Positions 1-7,256 of a stretch of 15,637 nt of DNA are shown in pieces. Under the pieces are notes generated by a model. The model was given only the letters and a program-made list of their open reading frames with translations, was not told the DNA's origin and ran no database searches. A program made the position numbers and the translations under genes. This DNA is from Prolixibacteraceae bacterium UBA5740 (GTDB lineage: Bacteria; Bacteroidota; Bacteroidia; Bacteroidales; Prolixibacteraceae): contig DIFU01000155.1 in the NCBI GenBank assembly GCA_002419285.1, positions 1-15,637 of the forward strand, in the 5' to 3' direction. Each line of letters starts with the position of its first letter. Within the stretch, counting starts at the first letter, position 1.

Positions 1-1
1 T

Positions 2-595
2 TCTCTGAAAAATGCCGGGTATTCCCCGGGCGAAATCACGGATGTGATGTTTACCCACTTGCATTGGGATCATGTGAATGGTGCCATCCGTAGTCAAGGA
101 AATCAACTGACACTCAACTTTCCCAATGCCAGGCATTGGTGCAGCCGCATTCAGTGGGAGCATGCCCACTTATCGAACTTGCGTGAAAAAGTGACCTTTT
201 TTACCGACTTTTTCGCTTTTATCGAAAAATCAGGCAAACTTCGATTGGTGGAAGAACCCGGAGAGATTTTTCCAGGAATATCAGTACGGTTTTATTCCGG
301 ACATACACCCGGACAAATGATTCCCTTTATTAAAATTGGTGAAAAAACAATTGTGTACACTGCCGATCTCATACCCACTGCAGCCCACATTCCTATCCTG
401 TGGATAGCTGCCTATGATCTGTTTCCCGTCACAACAATGGATGAAAAGCAAGCTTTCATGAAGGAGGCAAGCGAAAACGGGTATATCCTAATGTTTGAAC
501 ATGACTATTACACTGAGTGCGCAACGGTTAAATATAAAGGAGATCGCCCAGTTCTCAATCAACGAATCCTGATCGATGAAATCAAGGGTCTTTGA
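2..595 (+). CDS. MBL-fold metallo-hydrolase (5'-truncated)
   Basis: This is the C-terminal 197 residues of a metallo-beta-lactamase-fold hydrolase. The reading frame is open to the left edge, so the true start lies outside the window. The zinc-binding signature HLHWDH is at visible residues 19-24. The later metal ligands fit the family pattern: H101 in GHTPGQ, D122 in YTADL and H167 in FEHD. Together they make up a complete binuclear zinc site. No signal peptide can be judged because the N-terminus is missing. The layout resembles the lactonase/glyoxalase-II-like branch (quorum-quenching lactonases, AHL lactonase-like enzymes), but the substrate cannot be read from the sequence. It is followed by a 120-bp gap and then the epimerase gene, which has its own promoter-like element, so the two are probably separate transcription units. 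The fold is secure and the substrate unknown. Confidence 0.88.
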   Translation, partial: SLKNAGYSPGEITDVMFTHLHWDHVNGAIRSQGNQLTLNFPNARHWCSRIQWEHAHLSNLREKVTFFTDFFAFIEKSGKLRLVEEPGEIFPGISVRFYSGHTPGQMIPFIKIGEKTIVYTADLIPTAAHIPILWIAAYDLFPVTTMDEKQAFMKEASENGYILMFEHDYYTECATVKYKGDRPVLNQRILIDEIKGL

Positions 596-682
596 TCCCC
601 AATTTGTAACTTTCACTATCGGAATCAAAGCAAATTATTTCGAAATATATTTATAAATCATGTCAAACACCTGATAAACCTT

Positions 683-690
683 TATTTTTG
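683..690 (+). promoter_or_regulatory. Bacteroidota -7 promoter element for the epimerase gene
   Basis: TATTTTTG matches the Bacteroidota -7 consensus TAnnTTTG exactly and ends 25 bp before the ATG at 716. That would give a leader of roughly 20 nt. No clear TTTG-type -33 element stands at the expected distance upstream, so this rests on a single short match in AT-rich DNA. Confidence 0.4.
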
Positions 691-715
691 CCTTAAATAC
701 CTTATTCTGAAAAAA

Positions 716-1849
716 ATGAAAACAAGATTCCTTCTGCTGATGTTGCTGGCTGCATTCTTCCTTTCGTGCAGCAAAACGCCCGAACAAAAATTGCCATTGA
801 TTGACCCCTTGACGTTTACGAAAGATCATGAAGGGAAAAAAGTTGAATTGTACACACTGAAAAACGCTAATGGCCTTGTAGCACAGATTACAAACTACGG
901 TGGCAGGGTAGTCAATTTATTTGTTCCCGATAATCAGGGCACATTCGAGGATATCGTCACAGGATATTCAACTCTTGATGGTTACCTGAATTCCAATGAA
1001 GTATTTTATGGTACCCTGATTGGCCGATATGGCAACCGGATTGCCAAAGGTCAATTCACCCTGAATGATTCGGTTTATACATTACCGGTCAACAATGGTG
1101 AAAATCACCTGCATGGAGGCCCAAAAGGATTCCACAATGTGGTGTGGGACGTAGTTCAACAGGATGACAAAACACTGCTTCTGAGCTATCTATCAGCTGA
1201 TGGAGAAATGGGATACCCCGGCAATCTCCAGGTGAATGTCACCTATGAGCTGACTGATGACAACGAACTGAAAATCCAATATTGGGCGACCACCGATAAA
1301 CCAACACACGTCAATCTGACCCATCATTCTTTCTTCAACCTTAAAGGAGCAGGAAACGGCGAAATCAACGACCATCTGCTTCAGCTAAATGCCCCGTATT
1401 ATACACCTGTTGACTCCGGACTAATTCCTACCGGAGAAATTATTCCGGTTGAAGGTACACCCTTTGACTTCAGAAATCTTACAGCCATAGGATCAAGGGT
1501 ATCAGAAGAAAATGAACAACTGAGATTTGGACTTGGCTACGATCACAACTGGATACTGGAAGCTGCACAGGAAGGCTTGACTTTCGCAGCCAAGGTAGTG
1601 GAACCTGCAAGCGGAAGAACGATGGAAGTATACACCAATGAACCTGCAATTCAGTTTTATGGTGGCAACTTCCTGAATGGAAGCGACACGGGGAAATATG
1701 ACAAAGTCTACTCATATCGTGGGGCCTTATGTCTTGAAACCCAACACTACCCTGACTCTCCAAACCAGCCGGCCTTTCCTTCAACACTGTTGAATCCGGG
1801 AGAAGAATATTATTCGGTTTGTGTCTACAAATTCGGCTTACAGCCTTAG
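716..1849 (+). CDS. galM: Aldose 1-epimerase (galactose mutarotase), lipoprotein
   Basis: It interconverts the alpha and beta anomers of aldoses such as galactose or glucose. The 377-aa product has the family landmarks in order: GRYGNRIAKG (about 103-112), NHLHGG (130-135, H133), THHSFFNL (202-209, with H204 as the probable general acid), D276 in GYDHNW and E341 in LETQHYPDSPN as the probable general base. The length is normal for a mutarotase plus an N-terminal extension. The first 18 residues form a hydrophobic signal ending in FFLSC, so the enzyme is probably exported and lipidated at C18. That places it at the periplasmic or outer-membrane face, unlike the cytoplasmic E. coli GalM. The start is set by the signal peptide. 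It appears monocistronic: a promoter-like element lies upstream and a strong terminator downstream. A role in processing sugars released by polysaccharide breakdown is inferred. Confidence 0.93.
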   Translation: MKTRFLLLMLLAAFFLSCSKTPEQKLPLIDPLTFTKDHEGKKVELYTLKNANGLVAQITNYGGRVVNLFVPDNQGTFEDIVTGYSTLDGYLNSNEVFYGTLIGRYGNRIAKGQFTLNDSVYTLPVNNGENHLHGGPKGFHNVVWDVVQQDDKTLLLSYLSADGEMGYPGNLQVNVTYELTDDNELKIQYWATTDKPTHVNLTHHSFFNLKGAGNGEINDHLLQLNAPYYTPVDSGLIPTGEIIPVEGTPFDFRNLTAIGSRVSEENEQLRFGLGYDHNWILEAAQEGLTFAAKVVEPASGRTMEVYTNEPAIQFYGGNFLNGSDTGKYDKVYSYRGALCLETQHYPDSPNQPAFPSTLLNPGEEYYSVCVYKFGLQP

Positions 1850-1866
1850 TATTACCGGTACAATAT

Positions 1867-1909
1867 AAAAACAGGACAACCTGCAAATTGCCGGTTATCC
1901 TGTTTTTTT
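1867..1909 (+). terminator. Strong, probably bidirectional intrinsic terminator
   Basis: A 14-position stem pairs 1868-1881 (AAAACAGGACAACC) with 1893-1906 (GGTTATCCTGTTTT) with a single A/C mismatch and an 11-nt loop. On the plus strand it runs into seven T's (1903-1909). The A-run at 1867-1871 becomes a T-run on the other strand. It lies between the convergent epimerase gene (stop at 1849) and the four-gene minus-strand cluster (stop at 1989), so it can end transcription from both sides. Confidence 0.8.
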
Positions 1910-1988
1910 GTTCTTATTTGTGGGCAAGCATCTTGTAAAAGGTTCACTGATGCTGCAAGAATCAGCTTACTTTTTATAATTTAATTGA

Positions 1989-2951
1989 TTACCTGAATAC
2001 CCACAAAACCTGGTTGTAGGTTGGTTGCTGATTCTCACCCCAGGCCACTCCAACATCCCTGAAAGCCCGGATACGCATAGACTCAAGGGCTACCTCACTT
2101 TCAAAAGCCTTTACGACGAAATCCCAGTCACGCTGCTCGTCCCGCAAAACTTTGGTCGCCATCTGACCGATCAGGTTCTGTGCATTGCCGTAACAACGTG
2201 AATCTGGGTCTATCTGACTTAAAACGGCACCTGCCTTGGCAGCACCATTGGAATTGGGTTCAGCAGCCCAGACTGCCGAGGCCACGGCAACCATCATCTG
2301 GCAATCATGGTCTATGTACTCCTGATAAATCGGGCCAATGGCATCAATAGCCCTCATATAGCAATCCTTGCAAACTTCCGGAATTCCTGAAAGTGTAGCG
2401 ATCGCTTCGGGATACATTTTCTGAGACGCAAGAGCTTGCGACCGGGCAATGACAAAATCACAACGGGTATTGTAATACTCAATGATTTTTCGCTTTCCCT
2501 CATCGAGAAAACGCTTTACATTCGAATTATTGAGATTAACCGGACGAAGAGCACTTACATAAGCCCTGTTTGCATTGGTTCCGGCACCTTTGGTAGTGAA
2601 TGTTGTTGTACTGAGAACATTCTTGTCGACAAAATCCACAAGATAAAGGTATACCTCGAAAGTAAATGCCTGCATAGGAGGAACGGTGGGAGTGACATCC
2701 TTGGTGAGAATTTCCATTTTGGCAGTAACCAAAAAACGAGGGCTAACTCCTTCTCCTCCCATCCCATGGTCGGTTACCGCCTGCATAAGCTTGCTTTCAA
2801 GCAAACTCCGGGCATGATCAGGTATATCGGCCACCTGGTCTGGCACAATCACATCCAGGGCTATGCGGGCCATATCATCAGCATAACCAAGATCGTTCTG
2901 CGCAAAAGCCAAAGACGGGATAATGAGCAGGAAGAACAAAAGCTTTTTCAT
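1989..2951 (-). CDS. Secreted helical protein with five cysteines, last gene of the four-gene cluster
   Basis: The product is 320 aa and I cannot assign a function. The ATG at 2951 is preferred because it opens directly on a signal peptide (MKKLLFFLLIIPSLAFAQ). The frame could extend to a TTG at 2975, but that would overlap the gene upstream and add a charged leader. Residues 60-130 look like a beta-rich domain. Residues about 150-300 are mostly helical with a tetratricopeptide-like feel (YPEAIATLSGIPEVCKDCY). The mature part contains C164, C194, C197 (a CxxC pair), C217 and C253, which could form disulfides or bind metal in the periplasm. It starts only 10 bp after the stop of the DUF6175-like gene, so co-transcription and probably a shared function are likely. 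I recall similar uncharacterised proteins beside DUF6175-type genes in Bacteroides, from memory and unchecked. Confidence 0.8.
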   Translation of the reverse strand: MKKLLFFLLIIPSLAFAQNDLGYADDMARIALDVIVPDQVADIPDHARSLLESKLMQAVTDHGMGGEGVSPRFLVTAKMEILTKDVTPTVPPMQAFTFEVYLYLVDFVDKNVLSTTTFTTKGAGTNANRAYVSALRPVNLNNSNVKRFLDEGKRKIIEYYNTRCDFVIARSQALASQKMYPEAIATLSGIPEVCKDCYMRAIDAIGPIYQEYIDHDCQMMVAVASAVWAAEPNSNGAAKAGAVLSQIDPDSRCYGNAQNLIGQMATKVLRDEQRDWDFVVKAFESEVALESMRIRAFRDVGVAWGENQQPTYNQVLWVFR

Positions 2952-2961
2952 AATTTCGGTT

Positions 2962-3924
2962 TTATTTTTCACCAATGATTAACCATATCTCACCAAGCCC
3001 TCTGGTGTAAATCTTCACATCCTGATTAAAAGGTGCTCCGCCAAGCATCGATCTCAGATCCCTGATCCATCTTCGTGTATCCATCGCTCTTTGCCTTTCA
3101 TCGTATAATGGAATCCTGACCTGATCGAACCGGATTACATTCTCCGTGTAATTGGTTGTGCTGAAACGACCGTTAACAGTATTCTCTGAAACCCAATCCT
3201 CAATTATCTCTCCCAACTCAAGCTCTTCGTTATTGTAGTTGAATTCCTCTTCCAGATCAATGATGGAAGTGTCCCATACACGAACCTGACATGCTACTTC
3301 CCTGCCATTGGCAAACAAATCATCAAAGTGATTTTGAAGCCTGCTATTGAAATCATCGATATGAGAGAGAACTGCTTCTTCCAGGAGGACTGGCGTTTCT
3401 GTGGCGAATGAAGGAGAGCCGGTTCCCTGTGCCCCCGCGATCTGCTTATTGGTATAAGCATCGAGTCCTTGCAACATAAAGGTTATTGATCGCTGTGGCC
3501 CAACATTATTTATAACATAGGTCAACTGGATGATGATATCAGCATTGGCAGTACGTTGAAGTATATCGATGGGTGATTCAGCAATTCCACCACCTGACCG
3601 CGACGTTAACATTGCAATTTCGGCACTCTCCTGTTCCATGTTGCGCAGAGCGCTTTCCAGATTCACGAGGGGAAAACCTCTGTCAGCCATCATAGTATTG
3701 ATTTTGCCAATGGTCATTAACAAGTCGGTCTCATTCTGGAGCGCCATTTTATAATCCGGTAGGGTCTTGAGGGTACCCATTTCATCGTATGTGCTGGTGT
3801 AACCGTTTTTAATACACCAATTGTCTGACGGAACCACCATAATGGTGGGTTTCTTCGCCTGGCCGTAGGCCCATATTCCATTAATGGAAAGAATTATAAT
3901 CAGTACTGTTTTCAAAAGTTTCAT
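2962..3924 (-). CDS. Secreted protein resembling the DUF6175 family
   Basis: This 320-aa protein has a signal peptide (residues 1 to about 22, ending YGQA). It then runs into KKPTIMVVPSDNWC, an opening I associate with the Bacteroidota family DUF6175. Other segments that look family-like are DRGFPL (82-87), SHIDDFNSRLQNHFDDLF (187-204) and the C-terminal RGLGEIWLIIGEK. The N-terminal half alternates strands and helices: the strand TIMVVPS, then helices, the strand ADIIIQL at 128-134 and DAYTNKQIAG. This recalls the TolB-N/CsgG/LpoB type of periplasmic fold, an inference from pattern only. The function of the family is unknown to me. It sits third in the minus-strand cluster, 126 bp after the gene before it and 10 bp before the gene after it. 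The start is the ATG that opens the signal peptide. Confidence 0.82.
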   Translation of the reverse strand: MKLLKTVLIIILSINGIWAYGQAKKPTIMVVPSDNWCIKNGYTSTYDEMGTLKTLPDYKMALQNETDLLMTIGKINTMMADRGFPLVNLESALRNMEQESAEIAMLTSRSGGGIAESPIDILQRTANADIIIQLTYVINNVGPQRSITFMLQGLDAYTNKQIAGAQGTGSPSFATETPVLLEEAVLSHIDDFNSRLQNHFDDLFANGREVACQVRVWDTSIIDLEEEFNYNNEELELGEIIEDWVSENTVNGRFSTTNYTENVIRFDQVRIPLYDERQRAMDTRRWIRDLRSMLGGAPFNQDVKIYTRGLGEIWLIIGEK

Positions 3925-4050
3925 ATTCCTGTAATTATTTCGGTAAATGTCTTTTATCAGTTTTGGATCTCGGCATAATCCAGCATGACCAGATACACCA
4001 TATGGTGAAAGGCAACAGGATAACCGGTATTATTCACAGTATGCCAGAGA

Positions 4051-4557
4051 TCAGAAACCCTGTCCAAGCTTGGGTATAATTCCAGCAGCTTCCAGTTCGC
4101 GCCTGAGTTGGGCATGCATGACCGAAACAACCACTCCAACCTTGAAGGTGCGCTTATCGATCTTGATCCTATCAACTGAACCGTCGCCTGCCTGAGAAAC
4201 AAATCTCAGGTAACTGCCCCCATTACTGAAGAAATTATTAAAATAATCAGCATGTTGCACTTCAGCTCCCGGTTTATTCACCAATGGACGCTGCATACAT
4301 CCCGGTTGGCCGCCTAATATTCCTTTGAAAATAACCGCATGAACCGCATTCTTCCTTGCCTGGTGTATAGCATCCTCAGGTTTTTTGCCAAAGCCCCAAA
4401 CTTTGATGAGCTGGGTTCCGTCCATACCAGTCCCCATGCAAGTAACCTCATAATTATCGATTACATATCCGGCTGCACGTCTTTCATTTCTCGACTGGCC
4501 ATTTACCGTAATGGAAAAAGCCAGGAGCATGATCCAAATAATCGTCCACTTCTTCAT
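4051..4557 (-). CDS. Small secreted protein of unknown function, second gene of the cluster
   Basis: The 168-aa product begins at the ATG at 4557. The frame can be extended two codons to a TTG at 4563, but the ATG opens directly on the signal peptide MKKWTIIWIMLLAFSITVNGQ. The mature protein contains YEVTCMGTG, then VWGFGKKPEDAIHQARKNAV, a strand followed by an alanine-rich helix. That layout resembles the small LPP20/FlgT-N type of envelope domain, in which a strand precedes a helix rich in A and R. The resemblance is weak and unverified. The C-terminus ends on a basic helix and LGQGF. No catalytic motif is visible. It starts 38 bp after the stop of the 571-aa protein gene and so is probably in the same operon. 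A periplasmic accessory role to the other three products is inferred. Confidence 0.78.
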   Translation of the reverse strand: MKKWTIIWIMLLAFSITVNGQSRNERRAAGYVIDNYEVTCMGTGMDGTQLIKVWGFGKKPEDAIHQARKNAVHAVIFKGILGGQPGCMQRPLVNKPGAEVQHADYFNNFFSNGGSYLRFVSQAGDGSVDRIKIDKRTFKVGVVVSVMHAQLRRELEAAGIIPKLGQGF

Positions 4558-4595
4558 ATCCAATTTTTTTAGGTTTGTCTTTAACTTATTTAAGC

Positions 4596-6311
4596 TTAAA
4601 ACATAAATCTTAGTCCCAAACTGAGTCCGGCTCCACCCCGTCCGTCAAACTGATCAGCGTAAGTGATTTTTATGGGTTCACTCTCTTTGGTCTCAAGGTA
4701 TTCACTTTTTACGATAGCGTAAAGGTTCACGGCTGGCATCAGCTGCACATTGTGCATTATATTGATCCCAAGGCGAGATCCGATCTCGATAAACTGGCTG
4801 TCAAAGCTCTCACCAGTATCTTCGGGAGGTGAACCACCTTCCAGTCCATATCCCACGAAAGGATCAAGAAACACATTTCGGGTCAGGTAGATTTCCTTAC
4901 TTATGCCCAGGCTACCCCTGTAGAAGCCAAATTTCGCCAACCCATCATCGTACAAAAATTCCTGGTTTCCATAGGCTCCTTCCAGGTAAATCTTCCATCC
5001 TGTCATGCCCTTAGCGGGGCCGCTTTTGGCAAAACCTTCATATAAAAAGGGCGACAAAAGTATTTCAAGTCGTAATCCACCTCCGCTAAGTCCACCTTCT
5101 GTATATCCGGCAAATAGGTTGATCCCTGATGCATTTTTCTGCTCGACAAACATGCCCATATTGTCAATTTGTCCTCCAGCTACCTGATAGAATAAAGATG
5201 GTTCACTTTCGCCGTCAGCTAATGTTCGGTTGTCGGCTACACTCATTGACCGGATTACTCCTTTCCTTTTGGAATAGACATTTCCATTACGGTCCTGCCT
5301 GTTCTCATATACGAAATATCGCTGGTCAAATTTTAATCCTTCCTTGCGACCGATCTTTACCGCAATAGGATTGACATCATGCACCATACCCTTGACCCGG
5401 AATTCATCGGTGGTGTTTTCAAGCTTAAGGAGAGAGTTTTCATAGGCCATGTCCATCAAGGATTCCAACATCTCTTCTGAACTTCGCTGGACAGCAGGAG
5501 CTCCTTTCTGTCCGGGATTCAATTGTGTGGAAGAAACTGCCTCAGAGAAAGTATTTATATATACCAATGGAAAATCAGTCTGGTCAAACAATGCCCTTTT
5601 GGCTTCCTTGTTATCGCTTTCACCCGATATCCAAAGGTCCTGAAAGAAGCGGGCAGCAACTGGTTCTGAAAAATCCAGCTTGTAAACATAGCTGTTGACT
5701 TTCCCCTGAAATCCATTCATGGTTCGTTGATCGGCAGGAATCGAGTCCCTTTCATATTGTTCGCTCATGCTTAGTATCTCGGCAAAATCAAGAACAATAA
5801 AATACGACTTATCAACCAGCCCCATGCCCATATCCATCAAACCGGCAGTTCCTCTCTTACTGGCTGTAGCAACCAGCATATCATTGTCGGTGGCATTGTA
5901 TACCCCCCGCTCGGCCAGTGTTTTAACACCAAAACTTCCGTCTTCTTTCCTGTCGAACCAATTGGCTATTGCCAGGTTTGCCACTTTGGATTGTTTAAGG
6001 GCTTCGAATACCTGCTCTTGTGGAACAATTTTTCTGTAACTGTCGGTTTCGGCAATTTTCGCCCGATCAACCCGGATAGGAACAGTACTTATATTCAGAG
6101 AATTATCGAAATACTTCTCAGGAATTTTTAATGAATCCATCAACTTACTCAATTGTACAGAATAGGGATCACCAGCATCCAGCATCAGTACCGATAATGA
6201 GTTTCTGTCATAATTGGTTGAGACTTGTTGACGGACCTGTGCATTCATGGAATAAGATGACAGGAGGGTGAACGTAATCAGGGTTAGATTACGAAAAAAA
6301 TACTTTTTCAT
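4596..6311 (-). CDS. Envelope protein: unknown N-terminal domain, SH3-like segment and C-terminal outer-membrane barrel
   Basis: This is the first and largest gene of the minus-strand cluster, 571 aa. A signal peptide covers residues 1-24 (ends SMNA, then Q). Residues about 38-290 form a domain I do not recognise (opens SLSVLMLDAGDPYS; includes DKSYFIVLDFAEIL near 167-180). Residues about 303-392 are beta-rich, with KIGRKEGLKFDQRYFVYE and SKRKGVIRSM. This pattern is reminiscent of SH3-like barrels at the end of FlgT-type envelope proteins. From about 395 to the last residue there are alternating amphipathic strands (INLFAGY, GLRLEILLSPFLYEGF, WKIYLEGAYG, FLDPFVGYGLEGG) ending in LSLGLRFMF. 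The terminal Phe is typical of an outer-membrane beta-barrel. The protein may thus anchor a periplasmic module to the outer membrane. Its divergent neighbour at 6684 lies across a 372-bp gap. Confidence 0.82.
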   Translation of the reverse strand: MKKYFFRNLTLITFTLLSSYSMNAQVRQQVSTNYDRNSLSVLMLDAGDPYSVQLSKLMDSLKIPEKYFDNSLNISTVPIRVDRAKIAETDSYRKIVPQEQVFEALKQSKVANLAIANWFDRKEDGSFGVKTLAERGVYNATDNDMLVATASKRGTAGLMDMGMGLVDKSYFIVLDFAEILSMSEQYERDSIPADQRTMNGFQGKVNSYVYKLDFSEPVAARFFQDLWISGESDNKEAKRALFDQTDFPLVYINTFSEAVSSTQLNPGQKGAPAVQRSSEEMLESLMDMAYENSLLKLENTTDEFRVKGMVHDVNPIAVKIGRKEGLKFDQRYFVYENRQDRNGNVYSKRKGVIRSMSVADNRTLADGESEPSLFYQVAGGQIDNMGMFVEQKNASGINLFAGYTEGGLSGGGLRLEILLSPFLYEGFAKSGPAKGMTGWKIYLEGAYGNQEFLYDDGLAKFGFYRGSLGISKEIYLTRNVFLDPFVGYGLEGGSPPEDTGESFDSQFIEIGSRLGINIMHNVQLMPAVNLYAIVKSEYLETKESEPIKITYADQFDGRGGAGLSLGLRFMF

Positions 6312-6683
6312 CTTGATTGGTTAATGGTTTAATGCTGAAAGTTAGAAATATTCGAACACTTATAGATTATTGCATCAAAAAATTATCCACCATATGATAA
6401 ATTTACGATTTGGTGAAACATCTTCAGATCACATTTTTTCGATATGTCTTATTATCTATCTGTTTACCTGACACTTAATTCAAATCAAGATGTTAATGAA
6501 TGCAAAATCTTGTATGCAGAAATTCTGAAACTTATGGATAATTTTTAATAGTTTTGAATATAATAACAATGACCATTAAACCTACCGAAGTAATAATTTA
6601 TTCAAGAAAGAATCTTGACTTAACAAAAAAAATATCTATTTGAATTATCTTATGCATGATTCGAAAAACCAAAAAACCATATC
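6312..6683. other. 372-bp AT-rich divergent intergenic region
   Basis: This gap separates the minus-strand four-gene cluster from the plus-strand lipoprotein cluster and should hold promoters for both. It is strongly AT-rich, and I see no credible gene or RNA. Towards the plus-strand gene there is a promoter-like pair at 6615-6642, listed separately. For the minus strand I found no clean match to TAnnTTTG. A short inverted repeat CACCA/TGGTG (6388-6392 and 6411-6415, 18-nt spacer) is the only symmetric element noticed and is too short to call an operator. Confidence 0.6.
6615..6642 (+). promoter_or_regulatory. Possible promoter for the 6684 gene
   Basis: TTG at 6615-6617 (within TTGACT) is followed after 17 bp by TCTATTTG at 6635-6642, one base away from the Bacteroidota -7 consensus TAnnTTTG. 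The spacing is right for a -33/-7 pair. The -7 mismatch falls on the conserved A, so confidence is limited. The ATG is 41 bp downstream. Confidence 0.35.
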
Positions 6684-7241
6684 ATGAAATCACGGATTAT
6701 AATGATTTTTCTGGCTCTGTTTGCCACCCTTTCCATTTTCGCGCAAGGTGCGTATCGTCTGAATGACCTGAATGCAGGCAATTTCAGGCTACAAAACGGA
6801 AAAGTACACTTCGATAAAGCTTATAACTATCCTGCATCCATGCCTGCCCTCGAAAAACGGCTGAAATCCTTTAACGATCCATCGGCCGGAATGCAGGTAA
6901 AAGACATTTATGATACAGGAATGAAGGGGGTGATGATTCGGTATCAACTCGACTGGACTTCCGCGGGATTCAAAAACCGCAAAATCCCAAAATTTCTACG
7001 GTTTCCAGTGAATGCCAATTTTGAGGTGATTAAAGAAAATAACTCCTACAGGGTCAGGGTCACGGATATTTGGTTTACTAACATGGTTTCGCCTGGTTCA
7101 AACCAGCACCTGACACTTGAATCCATGACAATGAAAAAACAGGGTATGGCCTTTACAAAAAAGAAAAAAACCATGCGAGCGTTGAATATCCTGGATGACA
7201 ATCTGGCACATATGTTCATGTTAAACCCTCCCAGTTTTTGA
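6684..7241 (+). CDS. Secreted protein of unknown function
   Basis: The 185-aa product has a clear Sec signal peptide (MKSRIIMIFLALFATLSIFA, then QGAY). The mature part is basic and appears to be one small alpha/beta domain. It has an opening strand with GKVHFDKAYNYP, a helix ALEKRLKSF, then strands VMIRYQLDW and FEVIKENNSYRVRVTDIWF. This order resembles the small TBP-like domains (DUF4468 type) common in Bacteroidota secreted proteins, but the match is by eye only. No catalytic residues stand out and there are no cysteines. It is the first gene of a plus-strand cluster, with the next start 15 bp after its stop. It is divergent from the four-gene envelope cluster, so co-regulation is possible but not shown. 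Confidence 0.75.
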   Translation: MKSRIIMIFLALFATLSIFAQGAYRLNDLNAGNFRLQNGKVHFDKAYNYPASMPALEKRLKSFNDPSAGMQVKDIYDTGMKGVMIRYQLDWTSAGFKNRKIPKFLRFPVNANFEVIKENNSYRVRVTDIWFTNMVSPGSNQHLTLESMTMKKQGMAFTKKKKTMRALNILDDNLAHMFMLNPPSF

Positions 7242-7256
7242 CAATAACACCTTTGT

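Noticed and set aside
590..630. Inverted repeat CTTTGAT/ATCAAAG at the stop of the metallo-hydrolase gene.
   Set aside because: The 27-nt spacer is long and no T-run follows, so it is not a convincing terminator.
2951..2975. Upstream extension of the last operon gene to 2975, and similarly of the second gene to 4563.
   Set aside because: Both extensions begin at TTG; the ATGs at 2951 and 4557 open directly on signal peptides and remove the overlap or extra charged leader.
4015..4027. ACAGGATAACCGG here also occurs in inverted form inside the terminator at 1891-1903 (14 matching bases counting one flank).
   Set aside because: A match of this length between two places in a 15.6-kb window is expected about once by chance, and no further flanking similarity is present.
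3957..4202. An 81-codon minus-strand frame overlapping the end of the 168-aa protein gene and filling the 126-bp gap, which could suggest a frameshifted C-terminal extension or an extra gene.
   Set aside because: It overlaps a well-supported gene by about 150 bp, has no signal peptide or family feature, and the 168-aa protein already ends in a natural-looking LGQGF terminus like its remembered relatives.
6388..6415. CACCA/TGGTG inverted repeat in the divergent gap, a possible operator.
   Set aside because: Five-base arms with an 18-nt spacer are too weak to separate from chance in this region.
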